In this document: positions 19,196 to 27,928 of the stretch, in pieces | How the letters are laid out: each line of letters begins with the position of its first letter | Position numbering within the stretch: position 1 is the first letter of the stretch | Assembly: GCF_902832885.1 (NCBI RefSeq) | Contig: NZ_CADFDK010000006.1 | Location: 62,001 to 126,000 of the forward strand | Origin: Burkholderia seminalis DSM 23518 | Lineage (GTDB): Bacteria; Pseudomonadota; Gammaproteobacteria; Burkholderiales; Burkholderiaceae | DNA: 64,000 nucleotides | Direction: 5' to 3' | Position numbers and translations under genes: made by a program | Notes under the pieces: generated by a model | Seen by the model: the letters and a program-made list of their open reading frames with translations, nothing else | What the model was told of the DNA's origin: nothing | The model's database searches: none

Positions 19196-19213
19196 ATCGG
19201 ACATCCGACCGAT
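19196..19213. promoter_or_regulatory. ATCGG-N8-CCGAT palindrome before the DUF308 gene
   Basis: Perfect half-sites 105 bases upstream of the start at 19318. Its right half reads GACCGATA, exactly as in the site at 14413. Confidence 0.5.
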
Positions 19214-19317
19214 AGCGGCAGCCCCCGACGATTGAGATACTCGGCGCATTGGAGATCCGGTCAGCTGCGCCCCTGCCCGCCGACCGGCACGATGATTCGA
19301 TATACAAAGGAGTGCAA

Positions 19318-19893
19318 ATGGTTAACAGCCGCCCCGAATTCCATGCTCCAGCCGACGGTCGATGGCTGAAACGGTACTACTTTTCCAGGGCGATATTCTC
19401 GCTGATCTGGGTCGCGCTGGCGTTTTCCGTCGGGCGGCAGAGCGCGGCCTGCGCAGCGATCCTGTTGGTCGTTTATCCGGCCTGGGACGCGCTCGCCAAT
19501 TTCGTCGACCTGGCTCGCAGCGGCGGGACGGCAGCAAATCGTACGCAGGCGGTCAACGTCGCGATCAGCGCCGTCGCGACCCTGGCGGTATTAGCGGCGT
19601 TGAATGCTGGCATGCACGCGGTACTCACGGTGTTCGGCATCTGGGCCATTCTCTCCGGTGCGCTTCAGCTCGGCACCGCCGTGCGTCGTTGGAAGCATGT
19701 CGGCGCGCAGTGGGTGATGGTCCTGAGCGGTGCGCAATCAGCGCTGGCCGGTTTGTTCTTCATTGTCCAAAGCCACGCATCCATGCCGCCCGCGATCGTG
19801 AAGATCGCAGGCTACGCGGCGATCGGCGCCCTCTATTTCCTGATATCGGCCGTTTGGCTGCAGGTGCGGCGGATGCAGCGCAGCAAGTCGTGA
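19318..19893 (+). CDS. DUF308-family membrane protein
   Basis: 191 residues with about five to six membrane helices, consistent with the HdeD/DUF308 family of small inner-membrane proteins, some of which are linked to acid or envelope stress. The start at 19318 has aaaggag upstream. It follows a partial paralogue (18827-19126), and both have the same palindromic site in front, so a duplication with shared regulation is likely. No enzymatic motif. Exact role unknown. Confidence 0.8.
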   Translation: MVNSRPEFHAPADGRWLKRYYFSRAIFSLIWVALAFSVGRQSAACAAILLVVYPAWDALANFVDLARSGGTAANRTQAVNVAISAVATLAVLAALNAGMHAVLTVFGIWAILSGALQLGTAVRRWKHVGAQWVMVLSGAQSALAGLFFIVQSHASMPPAIVKIAGYAAIGALYFLISAVWLQVRRMQRSKS

Positions 19894-20703
19894 GCACCGG
19901 ATAAATCTCCGTGCACCCGCAGCGCCCTCCCATGCTCAACGCATGGATCAGCGGCGTCTGGAATGACCTCGGAGGCGCCGCGCGCGGATCGGTGCGATCA
20001 GATCCGCGAAGGTGGCGGTATCGACGGCCGCGAGCCGAGCAACGAGAAATGTGCCGCCCCGACTTTCACCCACAGCTTGCCGCCAGATTGCGGGCATGTG
20101 GCCCACATGATTTCGTAGACTTGATCTTTTGCTCCTTTTCTGGATAATTGTTCATGACTCGGGCGACAAGCTCCTTGTAGATTTCGCCACGAGACCCTAG
20201 CCCGCCAGCCTCCCTCGGCTGGCATCCCCTTTTTCGGCACCTCATTGTTGGGTCCGCCGAAATACCCTCACGACTCCAGCCGGCAACGGCGGAATCGTTC
20301 GCCTGCCACGCAGGCCGTGAAGCGCCAGAGGAGACACTGGCGCCTTGCTCCAAAGTGCGGCTCCAGATCGTGCTCAACCAGAGGAATCGTCACGCCCTCG
20401 ATCCAAACCGGTTTGGATGGGCCGCGAACGGTTTCCACACTCGGTGACCGACATGACCAGGCAATCCCCCCGGGTACAAACCGGAAGTCCACCCTATCGG
20501 CGCGTTCCATTTGCCCGACGCGGCGGCATGCCGCCCGGCCACGTCCACGCGCTCACCTGAGCGTCCGTCTGCGCCGTCCTGCTCCGCGACTTCAGTGAAG
20601 CGTTGCCACTCGTGCGGCGGCGCCTTTTACCGGAGCGGGCGCATGTCGTCACGTTACGCGTTCGTTCACCCCGCGCGACGCACGCATTACAAGGAAAACC
20701 GTC
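19894..20703. other. 810-base gene-free stretch upstream of the polyol operon
   Basis: No convincing coding region in six frames; the reading frames present are short and low-complexity. Between about 20085 and 20170 the sequence is notably richer in A+T than the surroundings, which may mark foreign or remnant DNA. An 18-bp perfect palindrome lies at 20401-20418. The last part carries the leader of the MFS gene at 20704. Confidence 0.6.
20401..20418. promoter_or_regulatory. Perfect 18-bp palindrome, candidate LacI-type operator
   Basis: ATCCAAACCGGTTTGGAT is fully symmetric with a CCGG centre, like operators of LacI/GalR-family sugar regulators. It lies about 286 bases upstream of the polyol transporter. 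No LacI gene lies in this window nearby, so the regulator would be elsewhere. Confidence 0.5.
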
Positions 20704-22119
20704 ATGGCTTCTGATTCTGCCTTTCCCGGCACACCCGCGGCCCGCCCCCGGCCCACCCCGTCCGCCTACATGCGTACCGTCGCATCGATCGCGGCGATCG
20801 CCGGCGGGCTCTACGGATACGACACCGGCATCATTTCGGGCGCCCTGCCCCTCATCGCGCGTGAGTTCGAGCTCGACTACCGCGCTCAAGAGCTCGTCGC
20901 CGCGGCGATCCTGCTCGGCGCAGTGATCGGTGCACTGGCCGGCACCCGCATGTCGGCCGCACTCGGACGCCGCAAGACCATCACGATCGTCTCGGCGATC
21001 TATGCGGCCGGCGTGCTGGCTGCCGCACTATCGCCCGACGTGTGGTCCCTTGCCGCATCGCGGCTCGTGCTCGGATTCGCGGTCGGCGGCTCGACGCAGA
21101 TCGTGCCGACCTACATCGCGGAGCTCGCGGAGCCGGACAAGCGAGGTCGCCTGGTGACCTACTTCAACGTATCGATCGGCATCGGCATCCTGCTCGCAGC
21201 ATTGATCGGCGTCGCAGGCAACGACCTGTTTCCTTGGCGTGCGATGATCGGCATCGCCGTCGTCCCGTCGGTGATCCTGATGTATGGCATGACCAGACTG
21301 CCGCGCAGCCCGCGCTGGCTCGTCGAGCAGGATCGCATCGCCGACGCGCATGGCGAGTTGTCGAAGGTTCGGGAATCTCAAGCAGCCGTCCGGCACGAGA
21401 TTGCCGATATCCGGGATGTGGTCGAGCGACAACAGCACGGCGCAACATCGGGCTGGCGCACGATGCGCGAGCCCTGGGTACGCCCCGCCCTCGTTGCCGG
21501 CCTCGGCGTCGCCGCGTTCACCCAGCTCAGCGGCATCGAGATGATGATCTATTACACGCCGACGTTCCTGCGCGACGCGGGATTCGGGGCGTCGGCATCG
21601 CTCTGGGCCGCACTCGGCGTCGCGGTCACCTATCTCGTGATGACCTTCATCGGCAAGCTGATCGTCGACCATGTCGGCCGCCGCACGCTCAGCCTCGCGA
21701 CGCTGCCCGTCGCGGCAGCCAGCCTTGTCCTGCTTGGCTGCCTGCTGCGCGGCGACGTCGTTTCGCCCATGCGGCAACTGTGGATCGTCGCGTGCCTGAT
21801 CGCGTTCATGGTGTTCAACGCCGGCGGTATCCAGGTGATCGGCTGGCTGACGGGCGCGGAAATCTATCCCGTCGCGATTCGCAACCAGGCCACCGGCGCG
21901 CACGCCGCGATGCTGTGGGGCTCGAACCTGCTGCTGACCGGAACTGCGCTGACCGTGACCCAATGGCTCGGTGTCGGCGGTGCGATGTGGGCATACGCGG
22001 GTCTCAACGCGCTCGCATGGGTGTTCATCTACTTGATGGTGCCGGAAACGCGCGGTCGCAGTCTCGAGGACATCGAGCGCGCATTGAAGCGCGGAACCTT
22101 CGGACCGCGCCATTCATGA
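20704..22119 (+). CDS. Sugar/polyol MFS transporter (sugar porter family)
   Basis: 471 residues, 12 predicted membrane helices. Sugar-porter signatures are present: GGLYGYDTGIISGALP in helix 1, GRR in the 2-3 loop, the central loop LPRSPRWLVEQ, and the C-terminal PETRGRSLEDIE. It imports a hexose, pentose or polyol with protons. It begins an operon with a HAD phosphatase and a mannitol-type dehydrogenase, so a sugar alcohol is the likely substrate. The start at 20704 has aagga upstream. Candidate operator is an 18-bp palindrome about 286 bases upstream. Confidence 0.92.
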   Translation: MASDSAFPGTPAARPRPTPSAYMRTVASIAAIAGGLYGYDTGIISGALPLIAREFELDYRAQELVAAAILLGAVIGALAGTRMSAALGRRKTITIVSAIYAAGVLAAALSPDVWSLAASRLVLGFAVGGSTQIVPTYIAELAEPDKRGRLVTYFNVSIGIGILLAALIGVAGNDLFPWRAMIGIAVVPSVILMYGMTRLPRSPRWLVEQDRIADAHGELSKVRESQAAVRHEIADIRDVVERQQHGATSGWRTMREPWVRPALVAGLGVAAFTQLSGIEMMIYYTPTFLRDAGFGASASLWAALGVAVTYLVMTFIGKLIVDHVGRRTLSLATLPVAAASLVLLGCLLRGDVVSPMRQLWIVACLIAFMVFNAGGIQVIGWLTGAEIYPVAIRNQATGAHAAMLWGSNLLLTGTALTVTQWLGVGGAMWAYAGLNALAWVFIYLMVPETRGRSLEDIERALKRGTFGPRHS

Positions 22120-22174
22120 TCGCCCCCAGTCAAGACAGTCGCATCGATCCCGTCCCCCCATCACGGAAACCGAC

Positions 22175-22903
22175 ATGAACGAACTCACTGCCACTCGTCG
22201 ACTTTCGGACTATGCGCTCATCAGCGATTGCGATGGCGTGCTCGTCAACAGCGAGGCAATCGCCGAACACATCATCGTGACTCGCCTCGAGCACCGGTGG
22301 GCGCTCGCCGGCCTTCGCGACGTCGTGCGCCCCATGCTCGGCATGCGCGCCGAGCAACTGCTGCGCGCCGTCGCAACCATCGTCGATCGGCCTCTCGACG
22401 ACGACACGGCCGAGGCGATTCGCATGGACGTCCACGCAAGCGCGGTGAATGCGCCGGCCATCGACGGCGTGCGCGACGCATTCGACGCCATTCCGCTCGT
22501 CAAGGCGTGCGCGAGCAACAGCGATCTTTCCTACGTGCGCAGCGTGGTCGACCGGATCGGCCTGGCCGACATTTTCGGCGAACGATTGTTGACGGCCGAC
22601 CAGGTGCCCTCGCCGAAGCCCGCCCCCGATGTCTATTTGGCCGCCGCCGTTCGCATGCACGTCGCGCCCGAACGCTGCATCGTCATCGAAGACAGCGCGA
22701 CGGGGACCGCAGCCGCGATCGCCGCCGGCATGACCGTACTCGGTTTCGTGGGCGCCGCGCATGCGGCACGAACGCAAACGGACAAATTGCGCGCTGCAGG
22801 TGCGTCCGTCGTTTTCGACGACATGGCCGCGCTGCCGTCCCTCGTCGAACGCTGGCTGCAACAGATGCACGAAGCGACGCCCGATTTGCGCGTGCGCGCC
22901 TGA
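22175..22903 (+). CDS. HAD-family sugar-phosphate phosphatase/phosphoglucomutase-like
   Basis: 242-residue HAD hydrolase, subfamily I with alpha-helical cap. Motif I is SDCDGVLVNSE (catalytic D at residues 18 and 20 approximately), motif II is CASNSD, the lysine is in SPKPAPDVYLAAA, and motif IV is VIEDSATG. This is the pattern of beta-phosphoglucomutase and 2-deoxyglucose-6-phosphatase relatives. It lies 55 bases after the transporter and 24 bases before the polyol dehydrogenase. A role in dephosphorylating a sugar phosphate in the same pathway is likely, but the substrate is unknown. Confidence 0.9.
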   Translation: MNELTATRRLSDYALISDCDGVLVNSEAIAEHIIVTRLEHRWALAGLRDVVRPMLGMRAEQLLRAVATIVDRPLDDDTAEAIRMDVHASAVNAPAIDGVRDAFDAIPLVKACASNSDLSYVRSVVDRIGLADIFGERLLTADQVPSPKPAPDVYLAAAVRMHVAPERCIVIEDSATGTAAAIAAGMTVLGFVGAAHAARTQTDKLRAAGASVVFDDMAALPSLVERWLQQMHEATPDLRVRA

Positions 22904-22927
22904 CCTCCCTCGACCAGGAAACACCCC

Positions 22928-24460
22928 ATGATCATGAATGACAACGCTTCCATGCTGGAGCGCGAGGATGCCGCGCTCCAGCCGCTCTCCCATGCCACCA
23001 TCGGACGGGCCGCGCCGCACGTCGCCGTTCCTGGATACGATCATCATCGCCTGACGGCGGGCATCGCGCATATCGGTGTCGGCAATTTCCACCGCGCACA
23101 TCAGGCGCGCTACATCGACCATTTGCTGCATCTGCCCGGTCACGAAAACTGGGCAATATGCGGAATCGGGCTGGGTAACAGCCGGTCCTCGATCGCAAAG
23201 GCCGATGCGCTCCGCGCACAGGATTGCCTCTATACGCTGACGGAGTTCTCGAGCGACGGCACGACAACCGTGCGCGTCATCGGTGCCATGATCGAGTATC
23301 TGCACGCACCGAGCGATCCCGAGGCGGTACTGGCCAGGCTTGCCGATCCAGCGATCCGGATCGTATCGCTGACGATCACGGAAGGCGGTTACAACCTCGA
23401 CGAGACGACCGGCGCATTTCGGTTCGATGCGCCCGACGTCGCATACGATCTCCTGGGTGGGCCACCCCGTACCGCGTTCGGGTTTATCGTCGAAGCGCTC
23501 AGACGGCGCCGTGCCGCGAACGTACTGCCCTTCACCGTGATGTCCTGCGACAATCTGCGCGGTAACGGCGATACCGCACGACGCGCGGTGCTCGATTTCG
23601 CGCGTGCGGTCGACGTCGATCTCGCTGCCTGGATCGAGCGTTACGTCGCGTTCCCGAACAGCATGGTCGATCGGATCGCGCCGCAGGTGACGGACGCGGT
23701 TCGCCTGCGCGCCAACCGGTCGTCAGGCATTGACGATACGGCGCCCGTCGTTGCCGAAACGTTCTCGCAATGGGTGGTCGAGGACAGTTTCAGCGCTGGA
23801 CGCCCGGCATTCGACGCCGCGGGTGTCGAATTGCGCGACGACGTCCATGCGTACGAGGCAATGAAGGGACGCATGCTGAACGCTTCTCACATGTTGCTCG
23901 CTTATCCGGCGATTCTGTTGGGACATCGCTTCGTCCATGACGCAATGGCTGATCGCGATCTCGCCGCGCTGCTCGACACCTTCCTTACCCGGGACGTCGG
24001 CCCGATCCTCACGCTGCCGCACGGCGTGTCCGCGCGCGCCTATGCTCAAGATACGCTCGCGCGCTTCAGCAACGCCGCACTGGGCGACCAGTTGCTGCGC
24101 GTCGCGCACGACGGCACATCGAAAATCCCGGTGTTTCATGAAAAGACCATCGGGGCACTGATCGCGCACAACGGCGACATGCGCCGTGAAGCACTGCTGC
24201 TGGCTTGCTTTCAGCATTACCTGAAGGGTATCGACGATCTCGGCCACCCGTTCGCCGTCAGCGAACCGCGGTTCGATGCAGCGGATCTCGATCGCGTGCG
24301 AAGCGGCGATCCGCTTGCGATCCTCAACTCGAAGCCGTTCGCCGCTCTGGGCCTCGATGCCCACGCGAGATTCATCGAGCCATTCCGCACGATGCAGGCC
24401 GCCGTGGCACGAGGCAGGACTCGCGATGCGATCCGGCTCGCGCTCGATCCGGATGCTTGA
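22928..24460 (+). CDS. Mannitol-dehydrogenase-family polyol dehydrogenase
   Basis: 510 residues, long-chain NAD-dependent polyol dehydrogenase (mannitol 2-, arabinitol 4- or related). The N-terminal Rossmann part has GVGNFHRAHQARYIDHLL, and the catalytic motif KGRMLNASH at about residues 312-320 carries the lysine and histidine of the family. It oxidises a polyol to the ketose. It is the third gene of an operon with a sugar-porter MFS and a HAD phosphatase. The start at 22928 has agga upstream; another ATG two codons later is possible. Substrate not decidable between mannitol, arabinitol and sorbitol. Confidence 0.92.
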   Translation: MIMNDNASMLEREDAALQPLSHATIGRAAPHVAVPGYDHHRLTAGIAHIGVGNFHRAHQARYIDHLLHLPGHENWAICGIGLGNSRSSIAKADALRAQDCLYTLTEFSSDGTTTVRVIGAMIEYLHAPSDPEAVLARLADPAIRIVSLTITEGGYNLDETTGAFRFDAPDVAYDLLGGPPRTAFGFIVEALRRRRAANVLPFTVMSCDNLRGNGDTARRAVLDFARAVDVDLAAWIERYVAFPNSMVDRIAPQVTDAVRLRANRSSGIDDTAPVVAETFSQWVVEDSFSAGRPAFDAAGVELRDDVHAYEAMKGRMLNASHMLLAYPAILLGHRFVHDAMADRDLAALLDTFLTRDVGPILTLPHGVSARAYAQDTLARFSNAALGDQLLRVAHDGTSKIPVFHEKTIGALIAHNGDMRREALLLACFQHYLKGIDDLGHPFAVSEPRFDAADLDRVRSGDPLAILNSKPFAALGLDAHARFIEPFRTMQAAVARGRTRDAIRLALDPDA

Positions 24461-24469
24461 ACGACGTAT

Positions 24470-24491
24470 CGCGACCGGAACATCGGTCGCG
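24470..24491. terminator. Hairpin after the polyol dehydrogenase
   Basis: CGCGACCG-GAACAT-CGGTCGCG, an 8-bp perfect stem ten bases after the stop codon. No T run follows, so it is a 3' hairpin or a weak terminator. Confidence 0.5.
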
Positions 24492-24554
24492 CGAATGCTC
24501 CCGTCCGGGCAATGCGCTGGACGATCGTCCGAATGATCTGCGGATAGCGGGTAC

Positions 24555-24630
24555 CGCCGACGACGGCCTGTCGGCGGCCCGCCCCGGCGAGATCAGCCGG
24601 TTCCGGCCGCACCCGCACTCGCGTCGGCGA
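24555..24630. repeat. Dispersed 76-bp repeat, copy A
   Basis: Ungapped match to 28568-28643 at 59 of 76 bases, same orientation. It lies between convergent genes and overlaps the last codons of the FUSC gene, which ends inside it. Read on the minus strand, both copies give SPTRVxVRxEPxDLAxAGxR, and 10 of the 17 mismatches fall in third codon positions of that frame. Confidence 0.7.
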
Positions 24631-26554
24631 GCAAGGGGGGAGTGATGCGAGAGCCGCCGTTGTCCCGACCATCGTTCCTTGCCCGGCTCTTTCCGAACAG
24701 CGCGTCCTCGAATACCCGATTGAGTTCGATCAACTTCGCGTCGAGCCGGGCCAGGTCCCGCTGGGGCGGTAACGGATGATCACCGGACATTGAGAGCGGC
24801 CCGTGCGCGACGTGCGCGGCCGCATCGAGTCGAATCGAGCCGCTGCGATCCAGATCGCGCATCAACGCATCGATTCGTGTAACGATGACCGCGCGCGCAT
24901 GCCGCTCGAATGCGACCACCGGGTCATCGGCATCAACAGGCAGGCGCGTCGCTACGATTCGGCCATACAGCCAGCAGTAGCGCAGCGTGTCCGACAACCG
25001 TCGCGCATCGCCGGATACCCGGCGCATGCGCCACGCGGCCAGCGGCCTGATGGCCAGGCGCACCTCGTGAAAACGGCGATCGGCCGCGCGCGTCTGCGCC
25101 GCCCCCGGCCGCGTGCCGTCGTCGCGTTCGTGCACGAGTTCGCGCAGCGCCGCCAACAGGCTGTGCGAGCGCGTCACAATGTGGCGCGACGCCGCCAGCG
25201 GCATCACCAGCATCGCCGCCGCGAGCGACACCGCACAGCCGATCAACACCTCGCCGATACGCAGTTCGGCAAGTGGGCCGATCTCGAACCCCAGTTGCGC
25301 ATAGACGAGGCCGATCAGCACCGTGAGGAAAAAAACACCGCGCCCGTATGCATGCAGGATGTGGTACGCCCAGGCAAACACACAAACGCCCATTACGATG
25401 ACCACGAGTGCATTCGCATGATGAATGGCACCAACGACGAGTACGCTCGCGAGCGCGCCGGCGAGCGTACCGGCGACACGTTGCGCGCCGCGATAGATCG
25501 TGTCCGCGCACGAATACGTACCAAAGAACACGACGAATGTGCTGAGCACCGCCCACATCCACCGCTCCGACGACAGCGTCTCGCCGATCAACATCGCGGC
25601 GAACGCAGCCGCCGCGGCGCGGATCGCCGGCAACCATGCGAGCGTGCGCCATCCGGCGATCCACGGAACCACGGGCGCGCGCTGCGGCGTCACCGGCGGA
25701 CGTGTGACGGTCATGCGCGCCACCACTTCGCCGGCTACGGTATCGAAGCGAGCAATCGCGGCGCGTAGCGCCGCGGCGGCAACGTCGGTCCGATCGTGGT
25801 TCAGCACGCGTCGAGCCGCCGCGATCTCCAATGCGACGAGCGCGGCGTGCAACGCGTGCGCGTCGCCTTCATCGAGTGTCGATGCGTGATGCTCGAGTGC
25901 GATGGCGGCCTCGTTCAGCGCCAGTAAATGCGCCATCGCGTCCAATGCGCCGGCGGCCGGCACGTCACTCCGTGCGATGCATGCCGCTTGCAGCGATACC
26001 GAGCGCGCGATGAGCCGGGGCGTGCGCGCCGCATGCATCGGCAACAGCGTCCGGCAGACGAATACGACACTCGCGAGGCCTGCGATCGACATCACCAGCA
26101 TGCGGCCGACCTGTGGCGCGATCGGATGCAGATAGAGACCGAGGTAGTACATGGCAATCGCCAGGAACGCGCATCCGATCGTGCGCGCCCCCCGGGTCTG
26201 GCACAGCATCGAACAGAACAGGACGAGCACGAAACCTGCCTTGCCAACGGCTGGCCAAGCGCTCACGAAGGCGGCCGCGGCGAAACTCGCGCAGGCGACG
26301 CCGTACTGCCATGCAAGCGATTCATACCAGTCCAGCCGATGAGCATCACGCAGGAAAAGCGGTGCGATCATCGCAAAAAGTATTCCAACGGCGCCGGTGG
26401 TGATCGCAAAACCGAGATGAAGCGCCAGTGCAATGCCGAACGCGCCGGCGAGCAAGCTCGCCAGCGCGGCGCGCACACCGCCCAGCAGCCGATGAAGACC
26501 GGGGTCGACAATAAACAGGCGGTCAATGGCACGCGACAACGAAACAGCTGACAT
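24593..26554 (-). CDS. FUSC-family membrane transporter (aromatic acid efflux type)
   Basis: 653 residues with two blocks of membrane helices (roughly residues 20-165 and 320-450) separated by a soluble region, and a C-terminal cytoplasmic part. This is the YccS/AaeB/FUSC plan of inner-membrane pumps thought to export aromatic carboxylates. No partner membrane-fusion gene is adjacent, in contrast to aaeAB-type loci. The extreme C-terminus (PPLLADASAGAAGTG) is encoded by a dispersed repeat and may not be ancestral. It ends convergently with the polyol operon. Confidence 0.88.
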   Translation of the reverse strand: MSAVSLSRAIDRLFIVDPGLHRLLGGVRAALASLLAGAFGIALALHLGFAITTGAVGILFAMIAPLFLRDAHRLDWYESLAWQYGVACASFAAAAFVSAWPAVGKAGFVLVLFCSMLCQTRGARTIGCAFLAIAMYYLGLYLHPIAPQVGRMLVMSIAGLASVVFVCRTLLPMHAARTPRLIARSVSLQAACIARSDVPAAGALDAMAHLLALNEAAIALEHHASTLDEGDAHALHAALVALEIAAARRVLNHDRTDVAAAALRAAIARFDTVAGEVVARMTVTRPPVTPQRAPVVPWIAGWRTLAWLPAIRAAAAAFAAMLIGETLSSERWMWAVLSTFVVFFGTYSCADTIYRGAQRVAGTLAGALASVLVVGAIHHANALVVIVMGVCVFAWAYHILHAYGRGVFFLTVLIGLVYAQLGFEIGPLAELRIGEVLIGCAVSLAAAMLVMPLAASRHIVTRSHSLLAALRELVHERDDGTRPGAAQTRAADRRFHEVRLAIRPLAAWRMRRVSGDARRLSDTLRYCWLYGRIVATRLPVDADDPVVAFERHARAVIVTRIDALMRDLDRSGSIRLDAAAHVAHGPLSMSGDHPLPPQRDLARLDAKLIELNRVFEDALFGKSRARNDGRDNGGSRITPPLLADASAGAAGTG

Positions 26555-26618
26555 GATCGAAGAATTCCAAGAGGCAGCGCGGCTGTTTCCGGCCGAACGC
26601 CGGCCGCGGCTTTCATGA

Positions 26619-26643
26619 CGGCCCTCGCGAGTCGTGAGGGCCG
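26619..26643. terminator. Hairpin after the aminotransferase gene
   Basis: CGGCCCTC-N9-GAGGGCCG, a perfect 8-bp stem beginning 11 bases past the aminotransferase stop on the minus strand. No T run. It separates that gene from the FUSC gene on the same strand. Confidence 0.5.
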
Positions 26644-26654
26644 CGTTGCCGAAC

Positions 26655-27754
26655 TCAAAACACGCGGTCCACCCAGCCGTGGCGGTCGGCTTCGCGCCCG
26701 TTCTGGATATCGAGCAGCGCCGCCTTCAGGCGCAATGTGACCGGCCCCGCGCCACCATCGCCGATCGTGAAGTCGTACGCACGGCCCTTCACCCGGCCGA
26801 TCGCCGTCACGGCCGCCGCCGTGCCGCATGCGAACGCCTCGACCAGACGGCCGCTGCGTGCATCCGCCTGCCACTGCTCGATCGTGTAGCCCTCCTCCCG
26901 CACCGTGTAATTCATATCACGCGCCAGCGTGATCAACGACGCGCGCGTGATGCCTGGCAGAATCGTCCCATTCAGCGGCGGCGTCTGGATCGACCCGTCG
27001 TCGAACACGAAGAACACGTTCATCCCCCCCCCAGTTCCTCGATCCAGCGGCGCTCGACCGCATCCAGAAACACCACCTGCTCGCAGCCTTCGCGGATCGC
27101 CTCCGCCTGGGCAGCCAGGCTGGCTGCATAGTTGCCGCCGCATTTCGCGTCGCCCGTGCCGCCCGGTGCCGCCCGCGTGTAGTGTTCCGACACCCACAGC
27201 GTCACGCCCGACGCGCCGCTCTTGAAGTACGCGCCAACCGGCGTCGCGATCACGCAGTACAGGTACTCGGGCGACGGCTTCACGCCGAGCACCGCCTCCG
27301 TCGCGATCATGAACGGACGCAAATACAGGGCCGCCCCGTCGAACGCCGGAATCCAGTCACGATCGGCCCGGACCAGCGCACGTACCGATTCGACGAACAT
27401 CGCCTCCGGCAACGGTGCCATCGAGAGCCGCTCGGCCGAATGGCGAAAGCGCCGCGCATTCGCATCGGGACGGAATAAGGCCGCGCCGCCGTCCGGCAAC
27501 CGGTAGGCCTTCAAGCCCTCGAAAATTTCTTGCGCGTAGTGCAGCACGAGCGTCGCCGGATCGAATCGAAACGACTCGCGCGGCCCGATTTTCGCGTGAT
27601 GCCACCCTTGTTCCGCCGAGTACCGGATCGTCACCATGTGGTCCGTGAAGACACGGCCGAAACCGGGATTGTCGAGCAGCGCGGTGCGCTCGGCGGCCTC
27701 GACAGGGTGAGGATTTCTTTCGAATTCGAAGTCCTGGACAGGACTGGCGCTCAT
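26655..27754 (-). pseudogene. ilvE: Branched-chain amino acid aminotransferase, frameshifted
   Basis: Fold-type IV PLP aminotransferase that interconverts Val/Leu/Ile and their 2-oxo acids. The N-terminal part, from the ATG at 27754 (aaggag upstream), runs through HYAQEIFEGLKAY, LYLRPFM and the PLP-lysine region GGTGDAKCGGNYAASL. It reaches IEELGG at a run of nine C on the plus strand (27024-27032). There the frame is lost; the C-terminal part (MNVFFVFDDGSIQTPPLNG to the stop at 26655) resumes in another frame. The intact protein would be about 366 residues. Seven G would keep the frame. Either an assembly indel or a slip-prone, inactive allele. It is divergent from an Lrp regulator. Confidence 0.85.
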
Positions 27755-27800
27755 CTTTTGCTCCTTGATCGGCAGCGGGACCGTTCCGGCTGCTACGGAC

Positions 27801-27827
27801 AAAAATTTATCGTAGAAAAAATAATTT
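27801..27827. promoter_or_regulatory. A+T-rich imperfect palindrome, candidate Lrp/AsnC site
   Basis: A 27-base stretch almost free of G+C, with AAATTTAT on the left and ATAATTT on the right, between the divergent aminotransferase and Lrp genes. Lrp-family proteins favour such sequence; binding is inferred. Confidence 0.4.
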
Positions 27828-27928
27828 CCGGTTGCGTGTTCGACCTAAGATGAAACCGGTTTGGCAATTCAATGCTTCAAAAGTCGAACATTCAGGCATC
27901 GTGTGCCTCAATCGAACAAGCTGGGTCA

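Noticed and set aside
24217-24672. A 151-codon minus-strand frame that contains the repeat peptide of copy A
   Set aside because: Most of it is antisense to the polyol dehydrogenase; only the repeat-derived part shows any constraint, so I list the repeat and not a gene.
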